A stretch of DNA of 7,745 nt, taken from positions 1 through 7,745 of the forward strand of contig JAEEHG010000289.1 in the NCBI GenBank assembly GCA_016280695.1, in the 5' to 3' direction. Source of the stretch: Solobacterium sp. GTDB lineage: Bacteria; Bacillota_I; Bacilli_A; Erysipelotrichales; Erysipelotrichaceae. Position 1 is the stretch's first letter; the number at the start of each line of letters is the position of its first letter. The position numbers were made by a program, and so were the translations under genes. The notes under the pieces were generated by a model. The model was given only the letters and a program-made list of their open reading frames with translations, was not told the DNA's origin and did not search any database. Shown in pieces: positions 1-5,670 of this stretch.

Positions 1-684
1 ACGATGGAACTGCGGCAGGCCCTGGCGGGATATCTGGCCCGCAGCCGTGGCATCTACGTCAGACCGGAACAGATCGTCATCGGCTCCGGTTCGGAATACA
101 TGTACGGCATCATCATCCAGATGTTCGGCCGCAGCCGGATCTACGGCCTGGAAAGCCCGTCCTTTGCGAAGATTGAGCAGGTCTACAAGGGCAACGGGGC
201 CCGGATCGATTTCCTGAAGATGGGACCGGACGGGGTGCTGACCAGCGAACTGGAACGTACGCCTGCTTCAGTGCTGCACGTGACCCCGTACAACAGCTAT
301 CCGACCGGGATCACAGCTACGGCTTCCAAGCGGCGGGAATATGTCGACTGGGCGCTCGAGCGGAACGCGGTGATCATCGAGGATGACTACGACTCGGAAT
401 TCAGCAGCCTGACCAAGACCGAAGATACGCTGTTCTCCCTGGAACCGGAGCGGACCGTGGTCTATGTCAACTCCTTTACCATGTCGGTTTCCCCGGCAAT
501 CCGGGCCGGTTATATGGTCCTGCCCCCGGCCCTGCTGGAGCAGTATGAGAAAAATGTCGGCTTCTATTCCTGCACGGTGCCGGTATTCGAGCAGTTTGTC
601 CTGGCGGAACTGCTGAACAGCGGGGACTTTGAACGGCATATCAACCGAGTGCGCAGAATCCGCCGGCAGAAGAAGAAAGGGTAA
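1..684 (+). CDS. MocR/PdxR-type PLP-fold regulator, 5'-partial, catalytic Lys lost and C-terminus short
   Basis: This is the downstream part of a fold-type I aminotransferase-like protein of the MocR/GntR family (transcription regulators with an N-terminal winged helix and a PLP-binding aminotransferase domain). The frame is open to base 1, so the ATG at 4 is probably internal and the DNA-binding domain would lie upstream. Visible family motifs, counted from that ATG, are SRGI and PEQIVIGSG (residues 14-29), VTPYNSYPTG (93-102), and the DDYDSEF block (127-133) whose Asp normally binds the PLP ring nitrogen. In the motif usually read as FSK/FTK-S-x-x-P-x-x-R-x-GYMVLP, the Schiff-base lysine is Met160 (ATG at 481-483, one base from AAG). 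The protein stops after HINRVRRIRRQKKKG, roughly 90-100 residues before MocR proteins normally end. It is either a decaying gene or a short subfamily that binds ligand without catalysis. The family call is firm; function is doubtful. Confidence 0.85.
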   Translation, partial: TMELRQALAGYLARSRGIYVRPEQIVIGSGSEYMYGIIIQMFGRSRIYGLESPSFAKIEQVYKGNGARIDFLKMGPDGVLTSELERTPASVLHVTPYNSYPTGITATASKRREYVDWALERNAVIIEDDYDSEFSSLTKTEDTLFSLEPERTVVYVNSFTMSVSPAIRAGYMVLPPALLEQYEKNVGFYSCTVPVFEQFVLAELLNSGDFERHINRVRRIRRQKKKG

Positions 685-695
685 TCTGGTTATAT

Positions 696-723
696 AAAAA
701 TATCCGAAACTGGATATTTTTTT
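696..723 (+). terminator. AT-rich hairpin terminator after the MocR-like gene
   Basis: A 10-bp perfect stem (696-705 with 712-721, AAAAATATCC/GGATATTTTT) encloses the six-base loop GAAACT. A run of seven T follows (717-723), partly within the stem. It lies 12 bases after the stop codon. The stem is AT-rich, so termination may be leaky. Its last two T are the first two bases of the -35 box of the next promoter. Confidence 0.6.
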
Positions 724-750
724 GACATCAGAAGGCAGTTATATTGTAAT
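722..750 (+). promoter_or_regulatory. Sigma-70/SigA promoter of the ECF S-component gene
   Basis: A perfect -35 box TTGACA (722-727), a 17-base spacer and a 5/6 -10 box TGTAAT (745-750) form a near-consensus housekeeping promoter. Transcription should start near 757, giving a leader of only about 19 bases before the ATG at 776. There is therefore no room for a riboswitch, and control would have to be by a DNA-binding protein or be absent. The -35 box overlaps the T-run of the preceding terminator. Confidence 0.75.
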
Positions 751-775
751 CGCACACAGCAAAGGGGGAATTCAT

Positions 776-1369
776 ATGCGTGACAATCGTATTCTGCGGC
801 TGAGTGTGACAGCACTCATGGCGGCACTGGCCTATGTGTCATTTACTTACCTGAAAATCAACATCCCTACGCCGGGAGGATACACCGCCTTCCATCTTGG
901 CAATACATTCACCGTGCTGGCAGCGCTGATGCTGGGCGGGCTGACCGGCGGGATTGCCGGGGCCATCGGCATGGGTATCGGTGATGTTCTTGATCCTCTT
1001 TATATCACTGTGGCGCCGAAGACCATTATCCTGAAGACCATGATCGGGGTTGTGACCGGCCTGTTTGCCCACAAGATCTTCAAGATCAATCATCTGGAAG
1101 ACGGCAAGCAGCTGACCAGGGCCGTATTTATCTCCTCCGCCATGGGCATGCTGTTCAACTGCATCGGGGAACCCATTTTCTCCTATTTCTACACGGCATA
1201 CATCCTCGGTGCGCCGGCCCAGGCAGCGGAAAAACTGGCCAAGTTCAACGCTGTAACAACCTTTACAAACGCGGTCATCGCGGTGATTGTGGCTTCGCTG
1301 CTGTACATCGCGGTCCGGAAGCGGCTGAAGAACAACGACACGCTGAAGAAGATTGCCCCGAAATACTGA
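776..1369 (+). CDS. ECF transporter S component (substrate-binding membrane subunit)
   Basis: A 197-residue integral membrane protein of the ECF-type S-component family that includes riboflavin, HMP and predicted pyridoxine carriers (PF07155-like). S components bind a vitamin or similar nutrient and deliver it with a shared EcfT-EcfA-EcfA' energizing module, not encoded here. About six membrane segments are visible (roughly residues 5-27, 39-56, 57-74, 83-100, 116-145, 163-180). The TM1 pattern A13-x3-A17 resembles the motif that contacts EcfT. The family block AFHLGNTFTVLAALMLGG (38-55) and the APKTIILKT segment (80-88) support the call. The start is the ATG at 776, preceded by AGGGGG (763-768); an upstream in-frame TTG at 722 is the -35 box, not a start. 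The substrate cannot be read from sequence. The neighbouring PdxR-like remnant makes a B6 vitamer one hypothesis, HMP another. Confidence 0.85.
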   Translation: MRDNRILRLSVTALMAALAYVSFTYLKINIPTPGGYTAFHLGNTFTVLAALMLGGLTGGIAGAIGMGIGDVLDPLYITVAPKTIILKTMIGVVTGLFAHKIFKINHLEDGKQLTRAVFISSAMGMLFNCIGEPIFSYFYTAYILGAPAQAAEKLAKFNAVTTFTNAVIAVIVASLLYIAVRKRLKNNDTLKKIAPKY

Positions 1370-1402
1370 GTATCCCTTCTTGCTCATGCCTCTGATGAGC
1401 GC

Positions 1403-1434
1403 GGCACTGCCTGTGCAGTGCCATTTTATTTTTA
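1403..1434 (+). terminator. Intrinsic terminator after the ECF S component
   Basis: A perfect 8-bp GC-rich stem GGCACTGC/GCAGTGCC (1403-1410 with 1415-1422) with loop CTGT is followed by ATTTTATTTTTA. A second, weaker hairpin, GCTCAT/ATGAGC (1382-1387 with 1395-1400), sits immediately before it. It isolates the S-component gene from the operon that follows. Confidence 0.85.
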
Positions 1435-1443
1435 TGGTAAACT
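1435..1443 (+). promoter_or_regulatory. Possible extended -10 promoter of the LRR operon
   Basis: After the terminator only about 35 bases remain before the LRR start codon. TGG followed by TAAACT (1435-1443) fits an extended -10 element (TGn plus a 4/6 -10 hexamer). No good -35 box lies 16-18 bases upstream, because that DNA is the terminator stem. If this is not the promoter, the operon depends on read-through from the S-component gene. Confidence 0.3.
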
Positions 1444-1468
1444 GTAGAAAACACCGGAGGGATATCCA

Positions 1469-2407
1469 ATGAGGGAAATGGCACAGCTGGAAGCGTTCCT
1501 GGCATACCGTGATGAGACCGGGCTCAGCAACCGGGAGAAGATTGACAGGTACCGGAAAGTCATCCGCCGGACCGCCGCAACAGACCGCAGCCGGAGTTAT
1601 GAGGCGGCAGATGCCGCAGATGATCTGACCCGGTACGGCATTGTGGCGGAAGCGGACAAACTGATCGGTTTCGGCATTCATATTTTCAACGAGGATATCT
1701 ATCCGCTGCAGAGTTTTGAAATCTATCTGCGGGGCTGTGAACTGTCCGGGCTGCTGGACCTGTCCGGCTGCGCGGACCTGCTGTATGTCGACCTGTACCA
1801 CAACCGGATTGAGGATATCTTCCTGCAGGATCTGCCGGAAGTCAGGATTCTGGGCCTGCAGGACAACCGGATCAGCCGCCTGGACGTGTCGGAAATGCCG
1901 CTGGTCCTGGGCATCGATGCCGGCCGGAATATGCTGCAGGAGCTGGATGTCAGACAGAACACCGAACTGCGGGAACTGTACGTCAATGACAACCGGCTGA
2001 CGGAAATTGATCTTTCCGCCTGTCCGGAACTGAAATACTTCTATTGCCACAACAACGGGATCACGGCCCTGGACACGACAGCCAATCCGAAACTGCGGCA
2101 TCTCAACGCCATGCATAATCCCATGAGGACCATCCGGGCCCTGGCACCGCAGAATGAGGCGGGCCTGCCGCTGGAACTGACTGCCGGGGACGGCGGGTAT
2201 GTCGGCCTGCGGTTCAATCCGGTCTACAATGCCCAGTGGAAGGAAACCGGGGAGTGGGAACAGCTGTACCAGGCCATGCCGCAGCCCGGGCATGTCTTTG
2301 CCGGATGGTATGAAAACGGCCGCCGGGTATCAGAAGAAACACAGTGGAAAGATGAATACGGAACCAGCCGGATTCTGCAGGCGGTTTTCCGGCCGGAGGG
2401 TGAATGA
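1469..2407 (+). CDS. Cytosolic leucine-rich-repeat protein with internalin-type C-terminal repeat
   Basis: This 312-residue protein has three parts. Residues 1-80 are a charged, probably helical leader without a signal peptide. Residues 96-223 are six leucine-rich repeats in exact 21-residue register, with the conserved Asn of LxxNxI at 112, 133, 154, 175, 196 and 217; residues 85-92 look like a degenerate first repeat. Residues 243-307 resemble one Listeria-Bacteroides (Flg_new/InlB B-type) repeat, with GLRFNPVYN, a PGHVFAGWYENG core and a final ILQAVF strand. Such modules normally occur in secreted or wall-anchored internalins, but there is no signal peptide, LPXTG or transmembrane segment here, so the protein should be cytosolic. 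The LRR surface suggests protein binding; no partner is known. The start has GGAGGG at 1456-1461. Its stop overlaps the next start (ATGA), so the two genes are probably translationally coupled. Confidence 0.8.
   Translation: MREMAQLEAFLAYRDETGLSNREKIDRYRKVIRRTAATDRSRSYEAADAADDLTRYGIVAEADKLIGFGIHIFNEDIYPLQSFEIYLRGCELSGLLDLSGCADLLYVDLYHNRIEDIFLQDLPEVRILGLQDNRISRLDVSEMPLVLGIDAGRNMLQELDVRQNTELRELYVNDNRLTEIDLSACPELKYFYCHNNGITALDTTANPKLRHLNAMHNPMRTIRALAPQNEAGLPLELTAGDGGYVGLRFNPVYNAQWKETGEWEQLYQAMPQPGHVFAGWYENGRRVSEETQWKDEYGTSRILQAVFRPEGE
1739..2137 (+). repeat. Tandem 63-bp coding repeats (six LRR units)
   Basis: The LRR segment is built of six 63-base units in register, marked by Asn codons starting at 1802, 1865, 1928, 1991, 2054 and 2117. 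The units have diverged at DNA level and are recognised by their protein consensus, not by identity. There is therefore no sign of recent slippage or expansion. Confidence 0.75.
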
Positions 2408-2667
2408 GCCTGCGGTATTATCTTGCGGCTGTCAACATCCTGGTATTCCTGCTGTACGGCTGGGACAAATACCAGGCAGCGCACAACGGCTGGCGGATCA
2501 GCGAAAAAACACTGCTCGCCGGGGCATTGCTGGGCGGCGGGCCCGGGGCCCTGGCCGCGATGCGGATCTTTCATCATAAAACCAGAAAAGCAGCGTTCCG
2601 CTTCGGTGTCCCGGTGATCCTGGTCATCGAAGCCGCGGCTTATGTGTATCTGAAATTCGTGAGGTAA
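2404..2667 (+). CDS. DUF1294 family small membrane protein
   Basis: This 87-residue protein carries the DUF1294 (PF06961) signature: N11 in the first helix, the D21-K22 pair, the W-R-I-x-E segment (30-34), the glycine turn GGGPGA (44-49) and the HKT motif (58-60) followed by F65. Three hydrophobic stretches (about 5-20, 37-53, 66-83) make it an inner-membrane protein. The family's biochemical role is unknown. The length is normal for standalone family members. It begins inside the stop of the LRR gene (4-base ATGA overlap) with GGAGG at 2395-2399, a rather short 4-base spacing that fits translational coupling. The cyclase-family gene follows after five bases. Confidence 0.9.
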   Translation: MSLRYYLAAVNILVFLLYGWDKYQAAHNGWRISEKTLLAGALLGGGPGALAAMRIFHHKTRKAAFRFGVPVILVIEAAAYVYLKFVR

Positions 2668-2672
2668 GACAG

Positions 2673-3251
2673 ATGAACAGGATAATCGATATTACCCAGG
2701 AACTCTTCGGCTGCCGGGTGTGGCCGGGGGATCCTGTTCCGGAAAAGAAGACAATCGCTGCCATCCCGGAGGGTTCACCCTGCAATGTGACGGCGTTCTC
2801 CATGTGCGCGCATAACGGTACCCATGTGGACGCGCCGTATCACTTTCTGCAGGATGGAAAAACCATTGACCAGATACCCCTCGATTTCTTTGCCGGCCCG
2901 TGCCATGTCGTGCGGCATGCCGGCGAGGTCACGGCGGCGGACGCGGAGCGCTTCCTGCGGGAAACAGGGGCTGAACGGCTGCTGGTCGCCGGGGAGGCAG
3001 TCATTACCGCCGCGGCTGCCCGGGTGTTTGCGGCTGCCGGGATGAAACTGGTCGGCAACGAGAGTCAGACGGTCGGTCCGGAAAATGCCCCGATGGAGGT
3101 GCACCTGATCCTGCTGGGAGCCGGTGTGGTAATCCTGGAGGGCGTTGTTCTCAGGGATGTGCCGGCCGGTAAGTATTTCCTTAACGCGGCCCCGCTGAAC
3201 CTGGGCGGCAGTGACGGCGCCCCGTGCCGGGCCTGGCTGATGCCGCTGTAA
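2673..3251 (+). CDS. Cyclase/kynurenine formamidase-like metal-dependent hydrolase
   Basis: A 192-residue member of the cyclase family (PF04199), which includes bacterial arylformamidase KynB and isatin hydrolase; these enzymes use a metal centre to hydrolyse amides or ring carbonyls. The metal signature HxGTHxDxPxH is complete: H47, H51, D53, H57. Further down, H144 and E156 sit 12 residues apart, as the later catalytic His and Glu do in KynB, and the end is family-like (NAAPLNLGG then DGAPCRAWL). All catalytic positions I can place are present, so it should be active. No other kynurenine-pathway gene is nearby, so KynB function is not supported; residues 128-137 (GNESQTVGPE) replace the IDTPS-type segment of true KynB. 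It is cytosolic, with no signal peptide. Start ATG at 2673 has a weak GAGG at 2661-2664. It belongs to the six-gene cluster. Confidence 0.88.
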   Translation: MNRIIDITQELFGCRVWPGDPVPEKKTIAAIPEGSPCNVTAFSMCAHNGTHVDAPYHFLQDGKTIDQIPLDFFAGPCHVVRHAGEVTAADAERFLRETGAERLLVAGEAVITAAAARVFAAAGMKLVGNESQTVGPENAPMEVHLILLGAGVVILEGVVLRDVPAGKYFLNAAPLNLGGSDGAPCRAWLMPL

Positions 3252-3266
3252 AGAGAGGAACAGACA

Positions 3267-4097
3267 ATGACCTGGAAGAAAATCGCGCTGGCAGGATGCT
3301 CGGATCCCCGCAAAGCGGAAGAACAGCAGTTCCTGCAGGAACTGATCCGGCTTCTGCAGGGCATGGACCTCGAAGTGGTGTGCGGGAAGTGCATATGGGG
3401 CGGCACGGCTGAGGAAAAGGCGGCTGAACTGATGTGCTTCTTCGCCGACCCGGACATGGATTATATTTTCGATATCACCGGCGGTGACCTGGCCAATGAG
3501 GTCCTCGGCCGGCTGGATTATGAAACCATCCGCGGCAGCCGGGCAGTGTTTGCCGGCTACAGTGACCTGACCGTGGTGCTCAATGCCATCCTGGCAAAGA
3601 CCGGCCGGGAAACGGTCAACTGGCAGATCCGCAACCTGCTGTATGAGCACGCGGAAGAAGAACAGGTATATTTCCGGGAAAAGATCCTGGCGGACCGGCT
3701 GGGTACTGATGAGCTGGCCGTCCGCTTTGTCCGCGGCACGGCCATGCGCGGGATTATTGCCGGCGGGAATATCCGCTGCCTGCTCAAGCTGGCCGGCACT
3801 CCGTATTTCCCGGACATGAACGGGAAGATCCTGCTGCTGGAGAGCATGTCCGGCGGTCCGGCCCGCATGAAGACTTCCCTGGTGCAGCTGCGGCAGATGG
3901 GGGTGTTTGACCAGGTATCCGGGGTCCTGCTGGGGACGTTTACCCAGATGGACCGGGACGGACTGAAACCGACGGTGGCAGAGATGCTGGCAGAACTCCT
4001 GCCGGAACACGTACCGCTGGCCCTGACCCCGTATATCGGACACGGCAGGGATGCCAGAGCGATTGCAATCGGCCGGATGGCTGATCTGGAGGCATGA
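3267..4097 (+). CDS. S66 family serine peptidase (LD-carboxypeptidase/MccF-like)
   Basis: This 276-residue protein belongs to peptidase family S66 (PF02016), which contains LdcA, removing the terminal D-Ala from tetrapeptide muropeptides during cell-wall recycling, and MccF, which inactivates microcin C-type aminoacyl nucleotides. The Ser-Glu-His triad is placed as follows: Ser99 in the nucleophile elbow FAGYSDLT (95-102), Glu192 in KILLLES (187-193) after the GGNI..LL..LAGTP segment (166-179), and His259 in YIGHG (256-260). It is somewhat shorter than typical LdcA (about 300 or more), mainly at the N-terminus, and has no signal peptide, so it acts in the cytosol. Sequence alone does not separate LdcA from MccF function. 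The start has GAGAGGA at 3253-3259. The DJ-1 gene follows within two bases. Confidence 0.85.
   Translation: MTWKKIALAGCSDPRKAEEQQFLQELIRLLQGMDLEVVCGKCIWGGTAEEKAAELMCFFADPDMDYIFDITGGDLANEVLGRLDYETIRGSRAVFAGYSDLTVVLNAILAKTGRETVNWQIRNLLYEHAEEEQVYFREKILADRLGTDELAVRFVRGTAMRGIIAGGNIRCLLKLAGTPYFPDMNGKILLLESMSGGPARMKTSLVQLRQMGVFDQVSGVLLGTFTQMDRDGLKPTVAEMLAELLPEHVPLALTPYIGHGRDARAIAIGRMADLEA
4088..4092 (+). promoter_or_regulatory. Ribosome binding site deciding the DJ-1/PfpI start
   Basis: GGAGG at 4088-4092 lies inside the end of the S66 gene. The first ATG (4094) is only one base away and cannot be used efficiently. The second in-frame ATG (4100) is seven bases away, the normal spacing, and is taken as the start. 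Initiation here probably depends on ribosomes finishing the upstream gene. Confidence 0.65.
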
Positions 4098-4099
4098 AA

Positions 4100-4678
4100 A
4101 TGGAACGAATTAATATCCTGCTGTTTGAAAACTTTGAAACCCTGGACGTCTTCGGTCCGGTGGAAGCGTTCGGCATGACCGGAGCATTTGATATTCACTT
4201 CGTATCGCTGCCCGGCGGCATCATTACAAATAAGCACGGGGTGCGGATTGAGACCGAAAAGGCAGAACCGTGTCCGGACGGGATCTGGCTGATTCCGGGC
4301 GGGGGCGGCACCCGGCCGCTGGCCAGGGATGAGGAGTTCATTGCGGCCCTGAAGGAACTCGTGAAGGCCGCCGCGTATATCCTGACCGTCTGCACCGGCT
4401 CCGCCCTGCTGGGCAGGACCGGCCTGCTGGATCAGAAAGATGCCACCTCGAACAAGCTCTCGTTTGCCTGGGTGCAGAGCTGCGGCGAGCAGGTGAAGTG
4501 GCACCGGGAAGCCCGCTGGGTCAGGGATGGAAATATCTATACATCGGCCGGTGTCTCGGCCGGAACCGACATGGCCCTGGGCTTTATTGCGGACCGGCTT
4601 GGACAGGAAGCGGCTGAAGAAGCAGCCCGGCGCATGGAATATCACTGGAATACAGACGCGGAACATGATATATTCTAG
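4100..4678 (+). CDS. DJ-1/PfpI family protein (class I glutamine amidotransferase-like)
   Basis: This 192-residue protein covers the full DJ-1/PfpI fold (PF01965). The nucleophile elbow is ILTVCTGS (94-101) with Cys98. The N-terminal LDVFGP segment contains Asp16, placed like the acidic partner of the nucleophile in isonitrile hydratase-type members (Asp and Cys of InhA). The C-terminal TSAGVSAGTDMALGFI block (148-163) is characteristic of the InhA/AraC-associated branch. No helix-turn-helix follows, so it is a standalone enzyme-type protein and not a GlxA-like regulator. Likely chemistry is nucleophilic hydrolysis or hydration of a small molecule; isonitrile hydratase or glyoxalase/deglycase-like activity cannot be separated by eye. 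It is cytosolic. It follows the S66 gene with a two-base gap if the ATG at 4100 is used (4094 would add Met-Lys and overlap the upstream stop). Confidence 0.85.
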   Translation: MERINILLFENFETLDVFGPVEAFGMTGAFDIHFVSLPGGIITNKHGVRIETEKAEPCPDGIWLIPGGGGTRPLARDEEFIAALKELVKAAAYILTVCTGSALLGRTGLLDQKDATSNKLSFAWVQSCGEQVKWHREARWVRDGNIYTSAGVSAGTDMALGFIADRLGQEAAEEAARRMEYHWNTDAEHDIF

Positions 4679-4696
4679 GGAATCGGGAGGCAGTAT

Positions 4697-4966
4697 ATGA
4701 ATCTGAAAACAGCACGGAAAATCTCTGATGTCATTTACCTGGTTGAAATCGGCCTGGTCATGCTGTTTTTTATCCTCAAGCAGTATCGGACATATGTTTC
4801 CGCCGCTATTTTCGTTGTCCTTATGGTGTATTTCCTGTTTGGCGTGAAATTCATGCGCTGCCCGCACTGCGGCAAGCGGCTCCGCCGGTATGATGAAAAG
4901 TGCCGGCACTGCGGCCGGTCGGTGGACGCTGAACCGAAGATCCGCAATCAGAAGAAACAGGTCTGA
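4697..4966 (+). CDS. Small two-helix membrane protein with C-terminal zinc ribbon
   Basis: This 89-residue protein has two hydrophobic helices (about 11-28 and 33-51) followed by a short cytoplasmic zinc ribbon: CPHC (Cys55, Cys58), ten residues, then CRHC (Cys69, Cys72), each pair followed by Gly as in zinc-ribbon knuckles. A basic tail ends in KKQV. I do not recognise a named family beyond membrane zinc-ribbon proteins, which are common and poorly studied in Bacillota; the ribbon could bind protein or nucleic acid at the membrane. The start is well supported by GGGAGG at 4685-4690, six bases ahead. It is the last gene of the cluster, 18 bases after the DJ-1 gene and about 30 bases before the terminator. 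Confidence 0.8.
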   Translation: MNLKTARKISDVIYLVEIGLVMLFFILKQYRTYVSAAIFVVLMVYFLFGVKFMRCPHCGKRLRRYDEKCRHCGRSVDAEPKIRNQKKQV

Positions 4967-4994
4967 GTTTTTGCCCGGATAATAGCCGTATAAC

Positions 4995-5031
4995 AAAAAA
5001 AGGAACCGCGCTTCATCACGCAGTTCCTTTT
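4995..5031. terminator. Bidirectional terminator between convergent genes
   Basis: AAAAGGAAC (4998-5006) pairs with GTTCCTTTT (5023-5031), then after one C/A mismatch GCG pairs with CGC around an eight-base loop. On the minus strand the stem is followed by seven T (4995-5001), so it is a strong terminator for the kinase-like gene. On the plus strand the run is four T, which ends the six-gene operon. Confidence 0.85.
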
Positions 5032-5049
5032 CATCTGTTCAGGTAAAAC

Positions 5050-5649
5050 TTATTCGTCTTCCATGTTGTTGTAGAGATCACAGATGATGTCTACACACTT
5101 CTCCAGACCGATCACACCGCTGTCCAGGGAGATGTGATAGTTGACCGCGTCACCCATCTCCATGTCGGTGTAGCGCTGATAGTAGGCTTTTCTTCTTTCG
5201 TCCTTGTCCTTCAGACGCTTTTCCGGGGTTTCATCGGTTTCGCCGTAGACCCTGACAATCCGGTCAGCCCGCCAGGCTGTATCCGCATGGATAAAGGTCT
5301 TCAGGACATTCGGTCTGTCCCGCAGAATGTAGTCTGCGCAGCGGCCGACAATCACGCAGGATTCCTTGTCTGCGAGCTGCTGGATGATCTGCAGCTGGGC
5401 CAGCCAGATATAGTCCTGGGTGGAAAGACCGCGTTCGTCACGGGCCAGGAAGGCGTTCGCAAACCAGCCTCTGTAAACCGTGTACTCACCGTTTTCCTTG
5501 ATATAGTCACCATCAAGGCCGGTTTCCTCGGAAATCTTCTGGATCAGCTCCTGATCATAACACGGAATGCCGAGTTTCTCCGCCACTTCCTTGCCGATGG
5601 TTCTGCCGCCGCTGCCGAACTGCCGGCTGATCGTAATGATTTTCTTCAT
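5050..5649 (-). CDS. Cytidylate kinase-like family protein
   Basis: This 199-residue protein belongs to the cytidylate kinase-like family (PF13189), P-loop proteins related to CMP kinase. The N-terminal segment ITISRQFGSGGRTIGKEVA (5-23) is the family's variant P-loop: it has GSGG where classical CMP kinase has GSGK, with a lysine later at residue 20. Other family marks are CYDQELI (30-36), VIVGRCADYILRD (99-111) and a basic lid-like region with DKDERRKAYYQRYT (148-161), then NYHISLDSG (170-178). NMP kinase activity is inferred from the fold and has not been shown for most members; housekeeping cmk is a separate family. The ATG at 5649 is chosen because GGAAGG (minus strand, 5656-5661) lies six bases ahead; the in-frame ATG 18 codons upstream has no such site and precedes the conserved domain. 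It is convergent with the zinc-ribbon gene and divergent from cardiolipin synthase. Confidence 0.85.
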   Translation of the reverse strand: MKKIITISRQFGSGGRTIGKEVAEKLGIPCYDQELIQKISEETGLDGDYIKENGEYTVYRGWFANAFLARDERGLSTQDYIWLAQLQIIQQLADKESCVIVGRCADYILRDRPNVLKTFIHADTAWRADRIVRVYGETDETPEKRLKDKDERRKAYYQRYTDMEMGDAVNYHISLDSGVIGLEKCVDIICDLYNNMEDE

Positions 5650-5670
5650 ACTGTTCCTTCCTTTCCCTTT

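Noticed and set aside
751..775. Vitamin riboswitch upstream of the ECF S component
   Set aside because: The promoter leaves a leader of only about 19 bases, far too short for any known vitamin riboswitch, and upstream of it lies the previous gene's terminator.
1739..2137. Recent tandem-repeat expansion or CRISPR-like array in the LRR region
   Set aside because: The 63-base periodicity is in the protein consensus only. The DNA units are too diverged to be a slippage array and there are no identical repeats with spacers.
839..2293. 484-codon open frame on the minus strand
   Set aside because: It runs antisense across both the ECF S component and the LRR gene and through a terminator. The translation is Gln/Arg/Pro-rich without any fold motif. 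It is a by-product of the codon use of the real genes.
2673..3251. Calling the cyclase-family gene kynB
   Set aside because: The metal motif fits the whole cyclase family. The IDTPS-type segment of KynB is replaced and no kynurenine or tryptophan degradation genes are nearby.
2775..4043. 422-codon minus-strand open frame
   Set aside because: It spans two well-supported plus-strand enzyme genes whose catalytic motifs are intact, and its translation is compositionally biased with no recognisable domain.
3557..4996. 479-codon minus-strand open frame
   Set aside because: It is antisense to the S66, DJ-1 and zinc-ribbon genes, with no ribosome binding site or domain. It begins next to the bidirectional terminator.
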